Below are positions 28,272 through 37,583 of a DNA stretch of 64,000 nt, piece by piece (position 1 is the stretch's first letter; each line of letters begins with the position of its first letter). The stretch is taken from contig NZ_JAUSUI010000010.1 of the NCBI RefSeq assembly GCF_030813495.1, positions 113,420 to 177,419 of the forward strand, given 5' to 3'. A model generated the notes under the pieces. That model was not told where the DNA came from, searched no databases, and worked only from the letters and a program-made list of their open reading frames with translations. The translations under genes and the position numbers were made by a program. The stretch comes from Ancylobacter polymorphus. Lineage in GTDB: Bacteria > Pseudomonadota > Alphaproteobacteria > Rhizobiales > Xanthobacteraceae.

Positions 28272-29264
28272 TTAAATGACGAAGGCTTCCAGCGTCTCCG
28301 GCGCGAAAAGCTCGCGGGCATCGAGCAGACGCTTCGACAGGCCCTGCTCGTAGGAATAGCGCAGGAAGACGTTCAGCGTGTCTTCGTTCTTCTCGAAACC
28401 GTTGGGCCAGAAATCCTTGCCCATGTGAGCCTCGGTGTCCTCCAGATGCGCCACCGCCCACGGCAGCATGGTTTTGAGCGCCGCGGTCTGCTGGAGGTCG
28501 TGATAGGTCTTGGCCTGCGAGCTCACCAGCGCCTTGTACAGCGACTGCGCGATCCAGCGGTTGCGCTCATACACTTCGCGCCGGATGGCGACGATGTGCA
28601 TCATCGGGAAGATGCCCGTGCGCGCATAATAGTCGCGCTCGACCGGGACATAGTCCTCGAACAGCCGCCGCACCGGGCCATTCGGGCCGGTATAGCTCGA
28701 GGGCTTGCGTGCGGTGTAGAGCGCGTCGATCTCGCCGTCGCGCAGCATGGCCGACAGCGTCTTGCCGGCCGCGATCGGCTCGACCTTGATGCGGTCCGGC
28801 AGGTCGAGCTTGAGCTTCTCGGAGCGGTTGGGCTCCTCCTCGCCGCCGGTGTGATAGGTTACGCTCTCGACCGGGACGCCGTATTCGTCGGAGAGCACGC
28901 CGCGGATCCAGACCGGCGCCGTCATCTGGTATTCCGGGCAGCCGACCCGCTTGCCGACGAGATCCTTCGGCTCATGGATGCCGGAGTCGGCGTTCACATA
29001 GATCGACGAGTGCCGGAAGAAGCGGGACGGGAAGAAGGGAATGGCGATGAACGGCCGTTCCTCCTTGAACAGCGACACCGTATAGGACGACAGCGACATC
29101 TCCGAGACGTCGAATTCCCGGTAGCGCAGCATGCGGAAGAAGGTCTCTTCCACGGAGAGGCTGAGGCAGGTCAGCTCAATGCCGTCCGGCTTGACGGAGC
29201 CATCCATCAGGGCACGCGTGCGATCGTAGTCCCAGCAGCTCATAGTAAGGCGAAGATCGGCCAT
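28272..29264 (-). CDS. 4,5-dihydroxyphthalate decarboxylase-like protein (Pht5 family)
   Basis: A 330-residue protein of the periplasmic-binding-protein fold but without a signal peptide, matching Pht5. It has the characteristic RMLRYREFDVSEMSLSSY block near residues 45-62 and RRLFEDY with FPMMHIVAIRREVYE further on. Pht5 decarboxylates 4,5-dihydroxyphthalate to protocatechuate, the entry point of the pca operon in this window. Related sequences may act on other compounds or bind ligands, so the substrate is unproven. It heads the reverse-strand operon with the permease and ATPase and is divergent from the binding protein at 29572. Confidence 0.75.
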   Translation of the reverse strand: MADLRLTMSCWDYDRTRALMDGSVKPDGIELTCLSLSVEETFFRMLRYREFDVSEMSLSSYTVSLFKEERPFIAIPFFPSRFFRHSSIYVNADSGIHEPKDLVGKRVGCPEYQMTAPVWIRGVLSDEYGVPVESVTYHTGGEEEPNRSEKLKLDLPDRIKVEPIAAGKTLSAMLRDGEIDALYTARKPSSYTGPNGPVRRLFEDYVPVERDYYARTGIFPMMHIVAIRREVYERNRWIAQSLYKALVSSQAKTYHDLQQTAALKTMLPWAVAHLEDTEAHMGKDFWPNGFEKNEDTLNVFLRYSYEQGLSKRLLDARELFAPETLEAFVI

Positions 29265-29524
29265 CCTTATCGCTTCCTCATGCGTTCTTGTTGTTCGTCA
29301 TTACCGCTTGCGTTCGTCCAGGCGTGTGGACGAGGCGCCGCAACGTGCAACCTGCCTTGCAGCCGCGCGGCATATCCAAGAGTTTTTTTGCTGGAGAGCA
29401 CGCAGTTTTTTGTTGTTCTACCTTCAAGCCAGTGCGTGCATGCTGAAACAACTCGGCAAGGTGATACCTCGCGAACCAGAATCCACGACGGACGCCGGAC
29501 CGACCAGCAACAAGGCACGGAGCC

Positions 29525-29540
29525 AATGCCGCACGGCATT
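29525..29540. promoter_or_regulatory. Palindrome between Pht5-like gene and binding-protein gene
   Basis: AATGCCGCACGGCATT has perfect 7-bp arms and a 2-base centre, 31 bases upstream of the ATG at 29572 in a 307-base divergent intergenic region. It is a candidate regulator binding site. No regulator gene adjoins this region. Confidence 0.4.
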
Positions 29541-29571
29541 GCAGAACCCCGGCCGACTAGGGAGAGGATCC

Positions 29572-30621
29572 ATGACACCCAGCCGACGCTCATTCGTGCT
29601 CGGAGGTTCGGCGTTGCTCGCGCTAGCGCCGTTCATCGGCCGCGCCCGCGCCGACGCCGCGCTCCTTACCTCGACCGCATCCGACCGCCAGGAGAAGCTC
29701 GCGGCGGCGGCGAAGGCCGAGCGGTCAATGACGCTATACACTTCCATCGCCCAAGGCGACGTCCAGCCCCTGGTCAAGCCGTTCGAGGACAAATACGGCA
29801 TCAAGGTCACGGTCTGGCGGGCGAGCGGCGATACGGTGCTGCAGCGCGTGATCCAGGAGCAGCGCGCGGGCCGCGCAAGCGTCGATGCCATACATGTCAG
29901 CGCACCGGAAATGGAGGCGATGGCGCGCGAAGGCGTCTTCCAGCCTGTCGCTTCGCCCTATTTCGCCGACCTGCTGCCAGGCTCGCTGCCCGATCACAAG
30001 CTGTGGGCGGGCACGCTGCTCTCGGTGTGGGTGCAGGCCTACAACACCAATCTGATCAAGAAAGACGAGCTGCCGAAATCCTATGCGGACCTGCTCGATC
30101 CGAAATGGAAGGGCAAGCTCGGCTTCGAGTTCGAGGACATCGACTGGTTCATCGCCGTTGTTCGGCAGATGGGCGAGGAGGAAGGCCTGAAGTTCTTCCG
30201 GCAGCTGGTCGGTACCAACGGGCTGTCGATCCGCAAGGGCCATTCGCTGCTCAACACGCTGGTGGCCGCCGGCGAGGTCCCGCTCGCCCTCACCGTCTAC
30301 AACTACATGCCGGTGCAGGCGAAGGCGAAGGGCGCGCCGATCGACTGGTTCGTGATCGATTCCGGTATCGCGCGCGCTAACGGCGTCGGCGTGGTTAAGA
30401 CCGCGCAGAGACCCAACGCGGCCGCCCTGTTCGAGGACTACATGCTGAGTGACGCGCAGAAGACGCTGAGCCAGCTCAACTATGTCCCGACATCAACCAA
30501 GGTCGAATCGCCGCTTGGCAACACCAAGATCCTGATCACCAATCCCGCCGACACGCTCGACTTCGCCAGCAAGTGGGAGCCGCTCTACCAGCGCATAATC
30601 GTCAAAGGCGTGTCCAACTGA
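29572..30621 (+). CDS. Iron(III)-type ABC transporter substrate-binding protein (copy 2)
   Basis: A 349-residue periplasmic binding protein. Its N terminus SRRSFVLGGSALLALAPF resembles a Tat signal (RRSF), unlike the Sec signal of copy 1. The mature region carries SMTLYTSIAQGDVQPL and FEDKYGIKVTVWRAS. GGGAGAGGA precedes the ATG at 29572, which is preferred to upstream in-frame starts. It is divergent from the operon with its probable permease and ATPase. Similarity to copy 1 (11270-12316) extends over almost the entire chain. Confidence 0.88.
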   Translation: MTPSRRSFVLGGSALLALAPFIGRARADAALLTSTASDRQEKLAAAAKAERSMTLYTSIAQGDVQPLVKPFEDKYGIKVTVWRASGDTVLQRVIQEQRAGRASVDAIHVSAPEMEAMAREGVFQPVASPYFADLLPGSLPDHKLWAGTLLSVWVQAYNTNLIKKDELPKSYADLLDPKWKGKLGFEFEDIDWFIAVVRQMGEEEGLKFFRQLVGTNGLSIRKGHSLLNTLVAAGEVPLALTVYNYMPVQAKAKGAPIDWFVIDSGIARANGVGVVKTAQRPNAAALFEDYMLSDAQKTLSQLNYVPTSTKVESPLGNTKILITNPADTLDFASKWEPLYQRIIVKGVSN

Positions 30622-30640
30622 GCCGAGATGAGTGACAACA

Positions 30641-30672
30641 AGAACGGTCGACGACCTTCGTTCGGCCGTTCT
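30641..30672 (+). terminator. Hairpin downstream of the binding-protein gene
   Basis: AGAACGG (30641-30647) pairs with CCGTTCT (30666-30672), and inner bases extend the stem imperfectly. It begins about 20 bases after the stop codon. No T-run follows, so a termination role is uncertain. The next 200 bases up to 30879 hold no gene I can support. Confidence 0.35.
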
Positions 30673-30879
30673 CGTCAGAGTCTAGTGATCGCCAACTCGC
30701 CCGAGCGCTTTCGCGCGCCAGTCCTCTGAATGATCGACGGTCGCCAGCAATGGCGAGACCTCATTCTCGGCCAGCCACTAAGCTACAGCCACTTGAGCAC
30801 CCAGGTCATCCTGACGTGCTCCGGACCCCTGCAGCGACACGCAGCGTGTCGGCACCCGGCTCAGCAGCCATGTCCAGCT

Positions 30880-32034
30880 TCATTTCGGTACGCTCACCTG
30901 TTGGCGCAGGCCGACTGCCTGCCCACTGCGGGCAGATCGGAGGGCGGCGTTGCAGACTTCGAGATTGGCCAGGCCCCAGCGCCCGTCATGCACGGTAATG
31001 GCGAGGCCCCGGATCGCGTCGTGGAATTCGGCGGCCACCAGATCGTGCGGCGTGCATGTGGTCTCCAGCGCGATCTCCTCGCGCCCATCGGGGCGGTAGA
31101 CGATGATGCCGCCCGGCGACTGGCGCAGGTCGCCCCGCTCGCAGCTCACCACGGTCAGGCCGAAATGCGGCTGAAACGGCGCCCCGCTGCGATCCGCCTT
31201 CTTCACCCGTTCGCGCTTTAGCGCCTGCTCGTCGCGTGCGCCCTGATGCGCCACCGGCTGTGGTACCGGCGCGGGAAAGCCCCATTCGGATACCCCGCCG
31301 CACAGTTCCGCGCCCGACAGCCGGCCATAGCCGTTATAGATTGCGGTGGCCGCCGCGCCGTTCTCGAACTCCAGCATCAGGCAATGTGCGCCAATCGTGC
31401 TGCGCTCGGGATCGAGATCGAAGGTACGCGCATAGACGTTGCGCAGCATGCCGCCGCCGAGCAGGCGAACGATATCCACCTGATGGGCGCCCTGGCGGAA
31501 CAGAACGCTGCCGCCCTGGTCCGGATCGAGCTCGGTCAGCCGGCGCGGCCGGTACACCCAGTCGGTGTAGTTCCAAGTGTTGATCATCTTCACCGCTCCG
31601 AGGTCGCCCGACGCGATCACGTCGCGCATTCGGCGGATCGGCAGGTCGAAGGAGTGGGAATGTCCGACGAGCAGCACCCGGCCGGCCGCCGCCGCCGCGG
31701 CGACCATCGCCTCGGCCTCGTCAAGCGAACTCGCCATCGGCTTCTCAACGATGACGTGCTTGCCGGCCCTGAGGGCGAGCACGGTCTGCTCGGCATGCAA
31801 GGGAGTGGGGGTCGCGATGTAGACCGCGTCGAGCCCGGGATGGGCCAGCAACGCTTGAAAGTCGCGATAGGCGGGTACCTCATGGCTAGCGCTGAATGCG
31901 GCGCCCGTTACCTCGTCGGGTTCGGCGGCAGCAGCGATCTTCAGGCCCGGGTGGCGAACGAACGCCGGTGCGCAGGACCTTGCTGCCATCCCCAGTCCGG
32001 CAATGCCAATACTGATCGATTCCATCATCCCCAT
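30880..32034 (-). CDS. Gfo/Idh/MocA family dehydrogenase, Pht4-like
   Basis: A 384-residue NAD(P)-dependent oxidoreductase. The Rossmann start is ISIGIAGLGMAARS, and the family motif EKPMASS lies near residue 97. The middle region LGAVKMINTWNYTDWVYRPRR with GGSVLFRQGAHQVDIVRLL follows the pattern of Pht4, the 4,5-dihydro-4,5-dihydroxyphthalate dehydrogenase. With the Pht5-like gene nearby this suggests an aromatic dicarboxylate pathway. The family is broad and the substrate is not proven. It converges with the binding-protein gene, and three closely spaced ATG codons make the start approximate. Confidence 0.78.
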   Translation of the reverse strand: MGMMESISIGIAGLGMAARSCAPAFVRHPGLKIAAAAEPDEVTGAAFSASHEVPAYRDFQALLAHPGLDAVYIATPTPLHAEQTVLALRAGKHVIVEKPMASSLDEAEAMVAAAAAAGRVLLVGHSHSFDLPIRRMRDVIASGDLGAVKMINTWNYTDWVYRPRRLTELDPDQGGSVLFRQGAHQVDIVRLLGGGMLRNVYARTFDLDPERSTIGAHCLMLEFENGAAATAIYNGYGRLSGAELCGGVSEWGFPAPVPQPVAHQGARDEQALKRERVKKADRSGAPFQPHFGLTVVSCERGDLRQSPGGIIVYRPDGREEIALETTCTPHDLVAAEFHDAIRGLAITVHDGRWGLANLEVCNAALRSARSGQAVGLRQQVSVPK

Positions 32035-32247
32035 GGTCTATTCCGCAGAATCGCGAGCGAACGGCTCGAACACCATTAACAGTTCCCTCGCGATCGGAGA
32101 ATCGCGGGAGTGCAGGGATTTGCCGGGAGCGGAAGCCGTTTTAGCTCGATGCGTCAGTATGTCGGATCACACCACTTGGCCGACTTGCAGCCGCGGTGTT
32201 CAATCATGGTTGATCGTGTCCATTCGTATTCTTTGGACGCGATGCTC
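32035..32247. other. Short gene-free stretch at the edge of the catabolic region
   Basis: About 210 bases between the Pht4-like gene start and the decayed permease fragment. No protein similarity or strong repeat was seen. It probably holds the promoter of the dehydrogenase gene. Confidence 0.35.
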
Positions 32248-32608
32248 TCGCCGCAGCCGCACCGCCGAGCGCAACCGTCTCTCGGCTCCAGCCAAGAAGC
32301 GAGGGCGTCCATAGGGTCGCGATTGTCAGTGCCAATGACGCTCCGGCGGAGACGCCAAGGGTTGTCGGCTCGGCAAGTGGGTTTCGCAGAACTTGCTGGA
32401 ACAGCACGCCAGCTAGAGACAGGGTCGCCCCGCACACGATCGAAACCAGCATGCGCGGAAGAAGACTGTAATGGATGATGAGCTCCGGAATCGAGAGAAC
32501 GTCGGGAGCAAATAACGCTTCCAGCAGTTCACGCGCCGGCGTCTCGGCGGAAAGATTAGCGATGGAGAAGCAGCTACCAAGCTCTCGAGTGTAGAGCCGC
32601 GACGCCAC
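32248..32608 (-). pseudogene. Fragment of a FhuB/FecCD-type siderophore permease
   Basis: About 120 residues match the first membrane domain of FhuB-like permeases: IIHYSLLPRMLVSIVCGATL, LAGVLFQQVLRNPLAEPTTLG and VSAGASLALTIATLW. The match starts after the normal N terminus and ends abruptly at GGAAAA, after which the frame reads unrelated residues. The other ~500 residues of a FhuB are absent. It is a remnant left between the catabolic block and the trb genes. Confidence 0.75.
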
Positions 32609-32654
32609 TCCAGTTTCCCCGCCGCTGTTGCAGATCAGACACGCTCCTGATCCG

Positions 32655-32905
32655 CTAGTGGTGGGTTCGCGTTGCCCGCCATGTCAGCAGCCAGGCCGCG
32701 ATGAAGCACAGCGTTGCCAGGATTACGGCTGTCGCGCTCCGGTCGACCGGCACCATCACGAATGTCAGAAGACCCACCGCGACCGGCGTGCCCAGCAGGA
32801 GGGTGAAGCGTCATTCCGGCTTGAACAGCAGGGCGCAGGCCACATTCGCCGCGGAAAGAACCACGTTGTTCGTCCAATCGAACCAAACAGCCAATCCTCG
32901 GCTCC
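32655..32905 (-). pseudogene. Remnant of a small integral membrane protein
   Basis: Read on the reverse strand, the frame gives WFDWTNNVVLSAANVACALL, a stop, then RFTLLLGTPVAVGLLTFVM and ATLCFIAAWLLTWRATRTHH before a final stop at 32655. Two hydrophobic segments are interrupted by an in-frame TGA. The original family is not recognised. Neighbouring FhuB residues suggest an iron-uptake locus, but that is inference. Confidence 0.4.
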
Positions 32906-32911
32906 CTCCTC

Positions 32912-34198
32912 TCAACCGCGATAGATCCCGGGAAAGATGATGTCCTGATCGACAAGGACGTTGAACTTGTAACCGGGTCGGATTTCAAGCGTCGGCTGCA
33001 CGTCGAGGTTCTTGTTGATGGTTCGCTCCGCGACCCGGCCGAAGGTCTCCGCGAAATTCCGCCGCGCGGCATCCTCGGCGGTGTTGCCGTTGTTGAACGG
33101 GTTGTTGTTTTGCGGGACGGCCATGTCGATCCCGGCGCCGATGACGGCGAGAAGGATCGCGGAGCCGAACGTCTTCAGATAGTGGTTGTCGACCTGGTCG
33201 TTGAAGCCGCCATAGCCCTCGGCATCGGTCCCGGCCATGCCGCCGATCTGAAGCGTCGAGCCGTTCGGGAAGATGATGTCGGTCCATACGACGAGCACGC
33301 GGGACTGGCCGAACGACACCTTGCTGTCATAGCGCCCGAACAGCTTCGTCCCCTGCGGGATGAGCAGGCGGTGCCCGGTCGCGCTGTCGTAGACATTCTG
33401 GCTGACCTGCGCGGTGATGCGGCCGGGAAGGTCGGAGTTGATGCCGGTGATGAGCGTCGCCGGGATCACCGAACCGCGCTTGAGCTCGTACAGGGAGCGC
33501 TGCGGCACGACCTGGTTGGGAAGGTAGCCGAGCTCCTTGATGTCGGCGTTGAAGAAGTCTTCCTTCGTGCGCTGCGCGTTCGGGTCGAGGTTCTGGCCCG
33601 TGAGGCCAGCGCGTAACGCAGCACCATAGAGGTCAGCGGCCGCGCCGGCGCCCGCGGCGCTGGCGCCGCCGGGTTGCGCGCCGGCGGGATCGGTCCGCGC
33701 GTTGCTGCGCAGCTTGTCGACGTTGACGGCGATCGGCGAGTCATAGGCCGTGTCGTTGGCCTGCATCCGCGACATGCGTTGCCGCTGGAGCTCGCGATAA
33801 TACTGCTCGTCGGCCTCTCGCTTGAGCCGCGCCCGCCACACGGCTTCCGGTTCGCCTTCCGTCTGGCGTTCAGGCTGCACGACGGCGGGCTTTGGTGCGG
33901 CCGCCGGCTCGGTGCGCTCCGGCGGCGTCGGCTGGAACACCGGCGCCTCCGTGGGCTCGCCGATGATCCCGTCCGAGACCCCGCGCTTCAACTGGTCGGC
34001 ATAGGTCGACGCCGGCGCGCCTCCGGCCTGCTCGATCGACGGGTTGCGCGAGAAGTACAGTCCGCGGGAGCTCAGCCCGTAAATGATCACGGCGAGGAAG
34101 GCGACGACGAGAACGATCGCGATGACGATCGGCAGGCGATTGATCCGCCGGATCTTCGGTTCCGCCGCGTCGCCGCCGAGCTTGAGGGATTGAACCAT
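32912..34198 (-). CDS. trbI: Conjugal transfer protein TrbI (VirB10-like)
   Basis: A 428-residue bitopic protein. One N-terminal membrane segment (IVIAIVLVVAFLAVIIYGL, residues 24-42) is followed by a proline-rich periplasmic linker. The C-terminal TrbI/VirB10 domain has KRGSVIPATLITGINSDLPG and DKLRSNAR before it. It links the inner and outer membrane parts of the type IV secretion channel. It is the last gene of the trb operon. Confidence 0.93.
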   Translation of the reverse strand: MVQSLKLGGDAAEPKIRRINRLPIVIAIVLVVAFLAVIIYGLSSRGLYFSRNPSIEQAGGAPASTYADQLKRGVSDGIIGEPTEAPVFQPTPPERTEPAAAPKPAVVQPERQTEGEPEAVWRARLKREADEQYYRELQRQRMSRMQANDTAYDSPIAVNVDKLRSNARTDPAGAQPGGASAAGAGAAADLYGAALRAGLTGQNLDPNAQRTKEDFFNADIKELGYLPNQVVPQRSLYELKRGSVIPATLITGINSDLPGRITAQVSQNVYDSATGHRLLIPQGTKLFGRYDSKVSFGQSRVLVVWTDIIFPNGSTLQIGGMAGTDAEGYGGFNDQVDNHYLKTFGSAILLAVIGAGIDMAVPQNNNPFNNGNTAEDAARRNFAETFGRVAERTINKNLDVQPTLEIRPGYKFNVLVDQDIIFPGIYRG

Positions 34199-34210
34199 GC
34201 TCCCCTCCCC

Positions 34211-34663
34211 TCACCCGCGCTGCATGACCGAGAGCGGACTCGTGGGCGTCGCTCCAGCCGCGGTCGCGGTATAGGCGCGGCCGAGATCGAGCGAGCCGGT
34301 TGAGAGGCGCGCGAGCACCTGGCCGTCATAGCTGCCGATCACATAGGCAAGCGGGATCAGCTTCTCGCCTTCGGCCTTCTGATCGCTGACCACAGCATAG
34401 CCCCAGGCCTTCAGCGAGGCCTCGAGCGCCCCGCCGAACGGCGAGCCATCGGCCTTCAGCAGGATCGTCCCGGTTCCCGGGCCGACGTGCTCGGCGAGGC
34501 GGCTGACCATGTCGCCGGCGATAGCGCTGGCCGCGGGACCTGAAATCTCCTGCGGCGCGGAGCTGGCCACGAGCCCCTCGGTTCCGAAGGTCTGGCAGCC
34601 GGCGAGCAGCGCGGCGGCCAGGGCGATGACAAGGAAGCGGGGGACGAGATATTGCGCGCTCAT
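34211..34663 (-). CDS. trbH: Conjugal transfer lipoprotein TrbH
   Basis: A 150-residue protein with a lipoprotein signal ending in LLAGC (lipobox, Cys near residue 22). The remainder is soluble. Position between trbG and trbI and size fit TrbH of Ti-type plasmids, an outer-membrane-associated mating-pair protein with a VirB7-like role. It begins 3 bases after the trbG stop and ends 12 bases before trbI. Confidence 0.85.
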   Translation of the reverse strand: MSAQYLVPRFLVIALAAALLAGCQTFGTEGLVASSAPQEISGPAASAIAGDMVSRLAEHVGPGTGTILLKADGSPFGGALEASLKAWGYAVVSDQKAEGEKLIPLAYVIGSYDGQVLARLSTGSLDLGRAYTATAAGATPTSPLSVMQRG

Positions 34664-34666
34664 CGC

Positions 34667-35503
34667 CTACCCTCCCCTGCTGATGGTGATCTTGTCCTGG
34701 TGCCAACCGACGCCGGAGACGAGGACAGCGCGATCGACGTTGTAGTCGACCACCATCATGTTGCCCTTCATGCGGTAGTTGACGATGCGGTTCTGCCCGC
34801 CGGAGACGACGAAGAGGACCGGGGCGTCCTGTCCGGACATCGAGCGCGGAAACTGAATGTAGGTCTTCTGCCCGTCCGAATAGACGCGGGTCGGCCGCCA
34901 GCCGGCATTGCCGCTGACGCTGTACTGGAAGTTCAGCTGCTCGGCCGGCACGCCGGCGCCCGGGATCGTGCTGGCCTCGAGCCTGGCGTTGATGTCGGAA
35001 AGGCGGGTCGACACGTCTTCGGGATATTCGAAACCAATGCGCGCCATGTACTGGCTTTGATGCGACTTGAGCTGGATATGGTAGGTGCGCCGCGACGTCG
35101 TCACCACCATCGACGTGACCAGCCCCGGCTCGGCCGGCTTGACGATCAAATGGATCGCCTGCCCGCCCACGGCTCCGGACGTCGCCGGCTCGACCTTCCA
35201 GCGCACCGTGTCGCCGACGAGCACATCACGCACCACCTCGCCGGCCTGCAGCTCGATATCGCAGACCTGCAGCGGCGAGCACACGACCGAGGGCTGGATC
35301 TCGCCATAGAGGAAGATCACCTTTCCGTCCGCCCCTCTGGTGACCAGCCCACGCGAGCCCCGCCACCGTCCGGAGATGCTCGTGCCGCGGGCCTCGTTCG
35401 CGCTCATCCCCTGGGCGGCGGCCGGCGCGGCGACGAAACTCATCGCCATGATAGTCGACAGCGCGAGCAGCATGGCGGCAATGATCGTTCCTTCTCTTGT
35501 CAT
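34667..35503 (-). CDS. trbG: Conjugal transfer protein TrbG (VirB9-like)
   Basis: About 278 residues with a signal peptide ([21 protein letters not shown]). VirB9/CagX-type features are visible: [20 protein letters not shown] and YFQY-like [16 protein letters not shown]. It forms the outer-membrane ring of the channel with TrbH and TrbI. The frame is open to 35539, but ATG at 35503 puts the signal peptide at the N terminus. Confidence 0.92.
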   Translation of the reverse strand: MTREGTIIAAMLLALSTIMAMSFVAAPAAAQGMSANEARGTSISGRWRGSRGLVTRGADGKVIFLYGEIQPSVVCSPLQVCDIELQAGEVVRDVLVGDTVRWKVEPATSGAVGGQAIHLIVKPAEPGLVTSMVVTTSRRTYHIQLKSHQSQYMARIGFEYPEDVSTRLSDINARLEASTIPGAGVPAEQLNFQYSVSGNAGWRPTRVYSDGQKTYIQFPRSMSGQDAPVLFVVSGGQNRIVNYRMKGNMMVVDYNVDRAVLVSGVGWHQDKITISRGG

Positions 35504-35520
35504 CGGAATGCGCGGGCCTT

Positions 35521-36180
35521 TCACAGCTGGGCGGTCCATTCGAAGTCCCGCAAATAGAGGCCGATCGGATTGAGGCGGATCACGCCCTCGTCCTGCGGCG
35601 GGGTCAGTGTCACGGTCGCGATGCCGCGGAAGCGGCGCACCGCGGTCTCCTTGCCCTTCCGGTCGCGCTCATATTCGGTCCAGTCGATCTGGTAGCTCTG
35701 GTTGGAGAGGGGCACGACGTTGTTGACCTCGATCGCCACTGTGGCGTTCTTCGCCTTCTCGAATGGGGAATTGCCGCGAAACCAGGCGTTGATCTTCTCG
35801 GTCGCCGGATCGGAGGTGCGCAGCAGCGCGTAGGTGCGATCGATGTATTGCTTCTGCACGACGGCGTCGGGCGTCACGCTGCGGAAGTTTGAGACGAAGG
35901 TGCCGAGCGTCGCGCGCACCACGCGCGGATCGGCATATTCGATCTGCTGGGGAAAGCCGGCCGTCACCGCGGTGCCGAGCCGGTCGACCTCGACGATGTA
36001 GGGAACGAGCTTCACCTGCGTGCTCTGATAGAGCGCGTAGCTGAAGCCGACCACGGCCATCAGCATGCCGGTGATGCCGACGAGACGCCACGCGGCTGCC
36101 GCTTTCACATAGGAGCCATAGCGCTCGTTCCATTCCTGGCGGGCGGCAATATAGGGATTGTCGGGCGGACTGGCGGCCAT
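35521..36180 (-). CDS. trbF: Conjugal transfer protein TrbF (VirB8-like)
   Basis: A 219-residue inner-membrane protein. The early motif [21 protein letters not shown] is typical of TrbF, one membrane segment ([19 protein letters not shown]) follows, and the periplasmic domain has [21 protein letters not shown]. VirB8-type proteins help assemble the channel core. It lies between trbL and trbG with normal short spacing. Confidence 0.93.
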   Translation of the reverse strand: MAASPPDNPYIAARQEWNERYGSYVKAAAAWRLVGITGMLMAVVGFSYALYQSTQVKLVPYIVEVDRLGTAVTAGFPQQIEYADPRVVRATLGTFVSNFRSVTPDAVVQKQYIDRTYALLRTSDPATEKINAWFRGNSPFEKAKNATVAIEVNNVVPLSNQSYQIDWTEYERDRKGKETAVRRFRGIATVTLTPPQDEGVIRLNPIGLYLRDFEWTAQL

Positions 36181-36198
36181 GCTGAAGCGCGTCTCCCC

Positions 36199-37389
36199 TC
36201 ACTTCTCATCAATCGGCGGTGGCGGCGGTGGGGGCGCCGGCGATTTCTGCCGCGACTGATCGAGCTTGGCGTTCGCCAGTCCGAGCAGCGATCCGGCATA
36301 GGCGCCCGGCGATGCGATCGCTTTCTCCTTTGCTGCCGAACCAGCAGCCCAGCCGGCATTGCTGATTCCGGACGCCATGCCGCGCAGGGCCGCTCCCGCC
36401 ATCGACGAGCCACCCGCCCGAGCGCTCCTCGCCGCCGACGCGCCAGACATCGCCGCGCTCGCGCCGAGGAAAGCGCCGCCTGCGGCGAAGGTCGCGGCCT
36501 GGCCGCCATGGCGGATCGCTTCCATGCCACCGGAGATCGAGGCGCCCTGCACGACGCCCTGGACGATCGGCGGCACGTACATGGCGATTATGAACACCAC
36601 GACCGAAATGCCGGCGATGGCAAGCGTCGTGATGAACTGGTCGGATGTGGCCGTCGGCGCCTCGGCGAGGCCGAGCAGCACTTCCGAGCCGATACGCGCG
36701 ATCATGACCAGCGCCATCAGCTTCATGCCGACCGAGAAGGCATAGACGAGATAACGGACAGCGAAGTCCTTGGTGAAGGACGAGCCGCCGAGCCCGAGCA
36801 TGATCATGCCGGCAAGAAGACCGACATACATCTCGACCATCACGGCTACGAAGATCGCCGCCACCAGGCTGAAGGCGATGACCACGATCACCATCGCAAA
36901 GACGGCGGCAATCGCGAGCGCATTGTCCTCGAACAGGCCGAACTTCGCCTGCTCCGACATCTTGGAGGCGACACGGATGCCGGCGTCGAAGATGTTCGCC
37001 GGCGAAGCCGAGCCGCCATTGGCGCCGATCTGAAACAGGCTGTCGACGATCGCTTTGGCGAAGGCCGGTCCCCGGTCGAGGATGAAAGCGAACAAGCCGA
37101 TGAACATGATCTTGCGGACGAGCTCTGCAAACCAGGCGTCGAGCGAGGCAGCCTGCAGGGCGAGCCACACCGCTGCGATGCCGACCTCGATGCCGGCGAG
37201 GATCCAGAACAAGGAGCGCGCGGCATTCATCACCGTCGTCTCCCAGCCCTTGGCGGCCGTTGAGACCTGGTTCTCCAGCGTGGTCAGCACGCTGCCCTGC
37301 TGGGCGAGCGCCGGCGCGCTGGCGAGCAGGATCAGGGCAATGACGATGAAGCCGGTTTCGAGCGCACGGGACGGACGGGTGACTACCAT
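36199..37389 (-). CDS. trbL: Conjugal transfer protein TrbL (VirB6-like)
   Basis: About 396 residues with a signal-like N terminus and five or more hydrophobic segments. The C terminus is Ala/Gly-rich and proline-rich (SPAPPPPPPPIDEK). It corresponds to the polytopic VirB6-like channel component. The frame is open upstream to 37611, but ATG at 37389 (MVVTRPSRALETGF) matches the family start and overlaps the trbK stop by a few bases. Confidence 0.92.
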   Translation of the reverse strand: MVVTRPSRALETGFIVIALILLASAPALAQQGSVLTTLENQVSTAAKGWETTVMNAARSLFWILAGIEVGIAAVWLALQAASLDAWFAELVRKIMFIGLFAFILDRGPAFAKAIVDSLFQIGANGGSASPANIFDAGIRVASKMSEQAKFGLFEDNALAIAAVFAMVIVVIAFSLVAAIFVAVMVEMYVGLLAGMIMLGLGGSSFTKDFAVRYLVYAFSVGMKLMALVMIARIGSEVLLGLAEAPTATSDQFITTLAIAGISVVVFIIAMYVPPIVQGVVQGASISGGMEAIRHGGQAATFAAGGAFLGASAAMSGASAARSARAGGSSMAGAALRGMASGISNAGWAAGSAAKEKAIASPGAYAGSLLGLANAKLDQSRQKSPAPPPPPPPIDEK

Positions 37390-37583
37390 CGTGGTTTCAT
37401 CTCCTGGCCGCCGCGCACCGGGCGATTGGGATCGCCACCGAGAAAATCCTCTGCACTCTGGCGCTGTGCCTGCGCGGCCGGCGGCGTCGTGTCGGACGCG
37501 GGCGTGACGACGAACCAGATCACCGTGAGGCCGACGAGCGCGAGGACGGCCGCCAGTGCGGCCATGACGACCGGCCGGCTCAC
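37383..37583 (-). CDS. trbK: TrbK-like (TrbK-alt) entry exclusion protein
   Basis: A 66-residue protein with one N-terminal membrane segment (VVMAALAAVLALVGLTVIWFVV) and a short periplasmic tail that contains AEDFLGGDPNRPVRGG. In Ti-type plasmids this position between trbJ and trbL encodes the entry-exclusion protein. It lacks the lipobox of RP4 TrbK, fitting the TrbK-alt type. Both ends overlap neighbouring genes by a few bases. Confidence 0.82.
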   Translation of the reverse strand: MSRPVVMAALAAVLALVGLTVIWFVVTPASDTTPPAAQAQRQSAEDFLGGDPNRPVRGGQEMKPRW

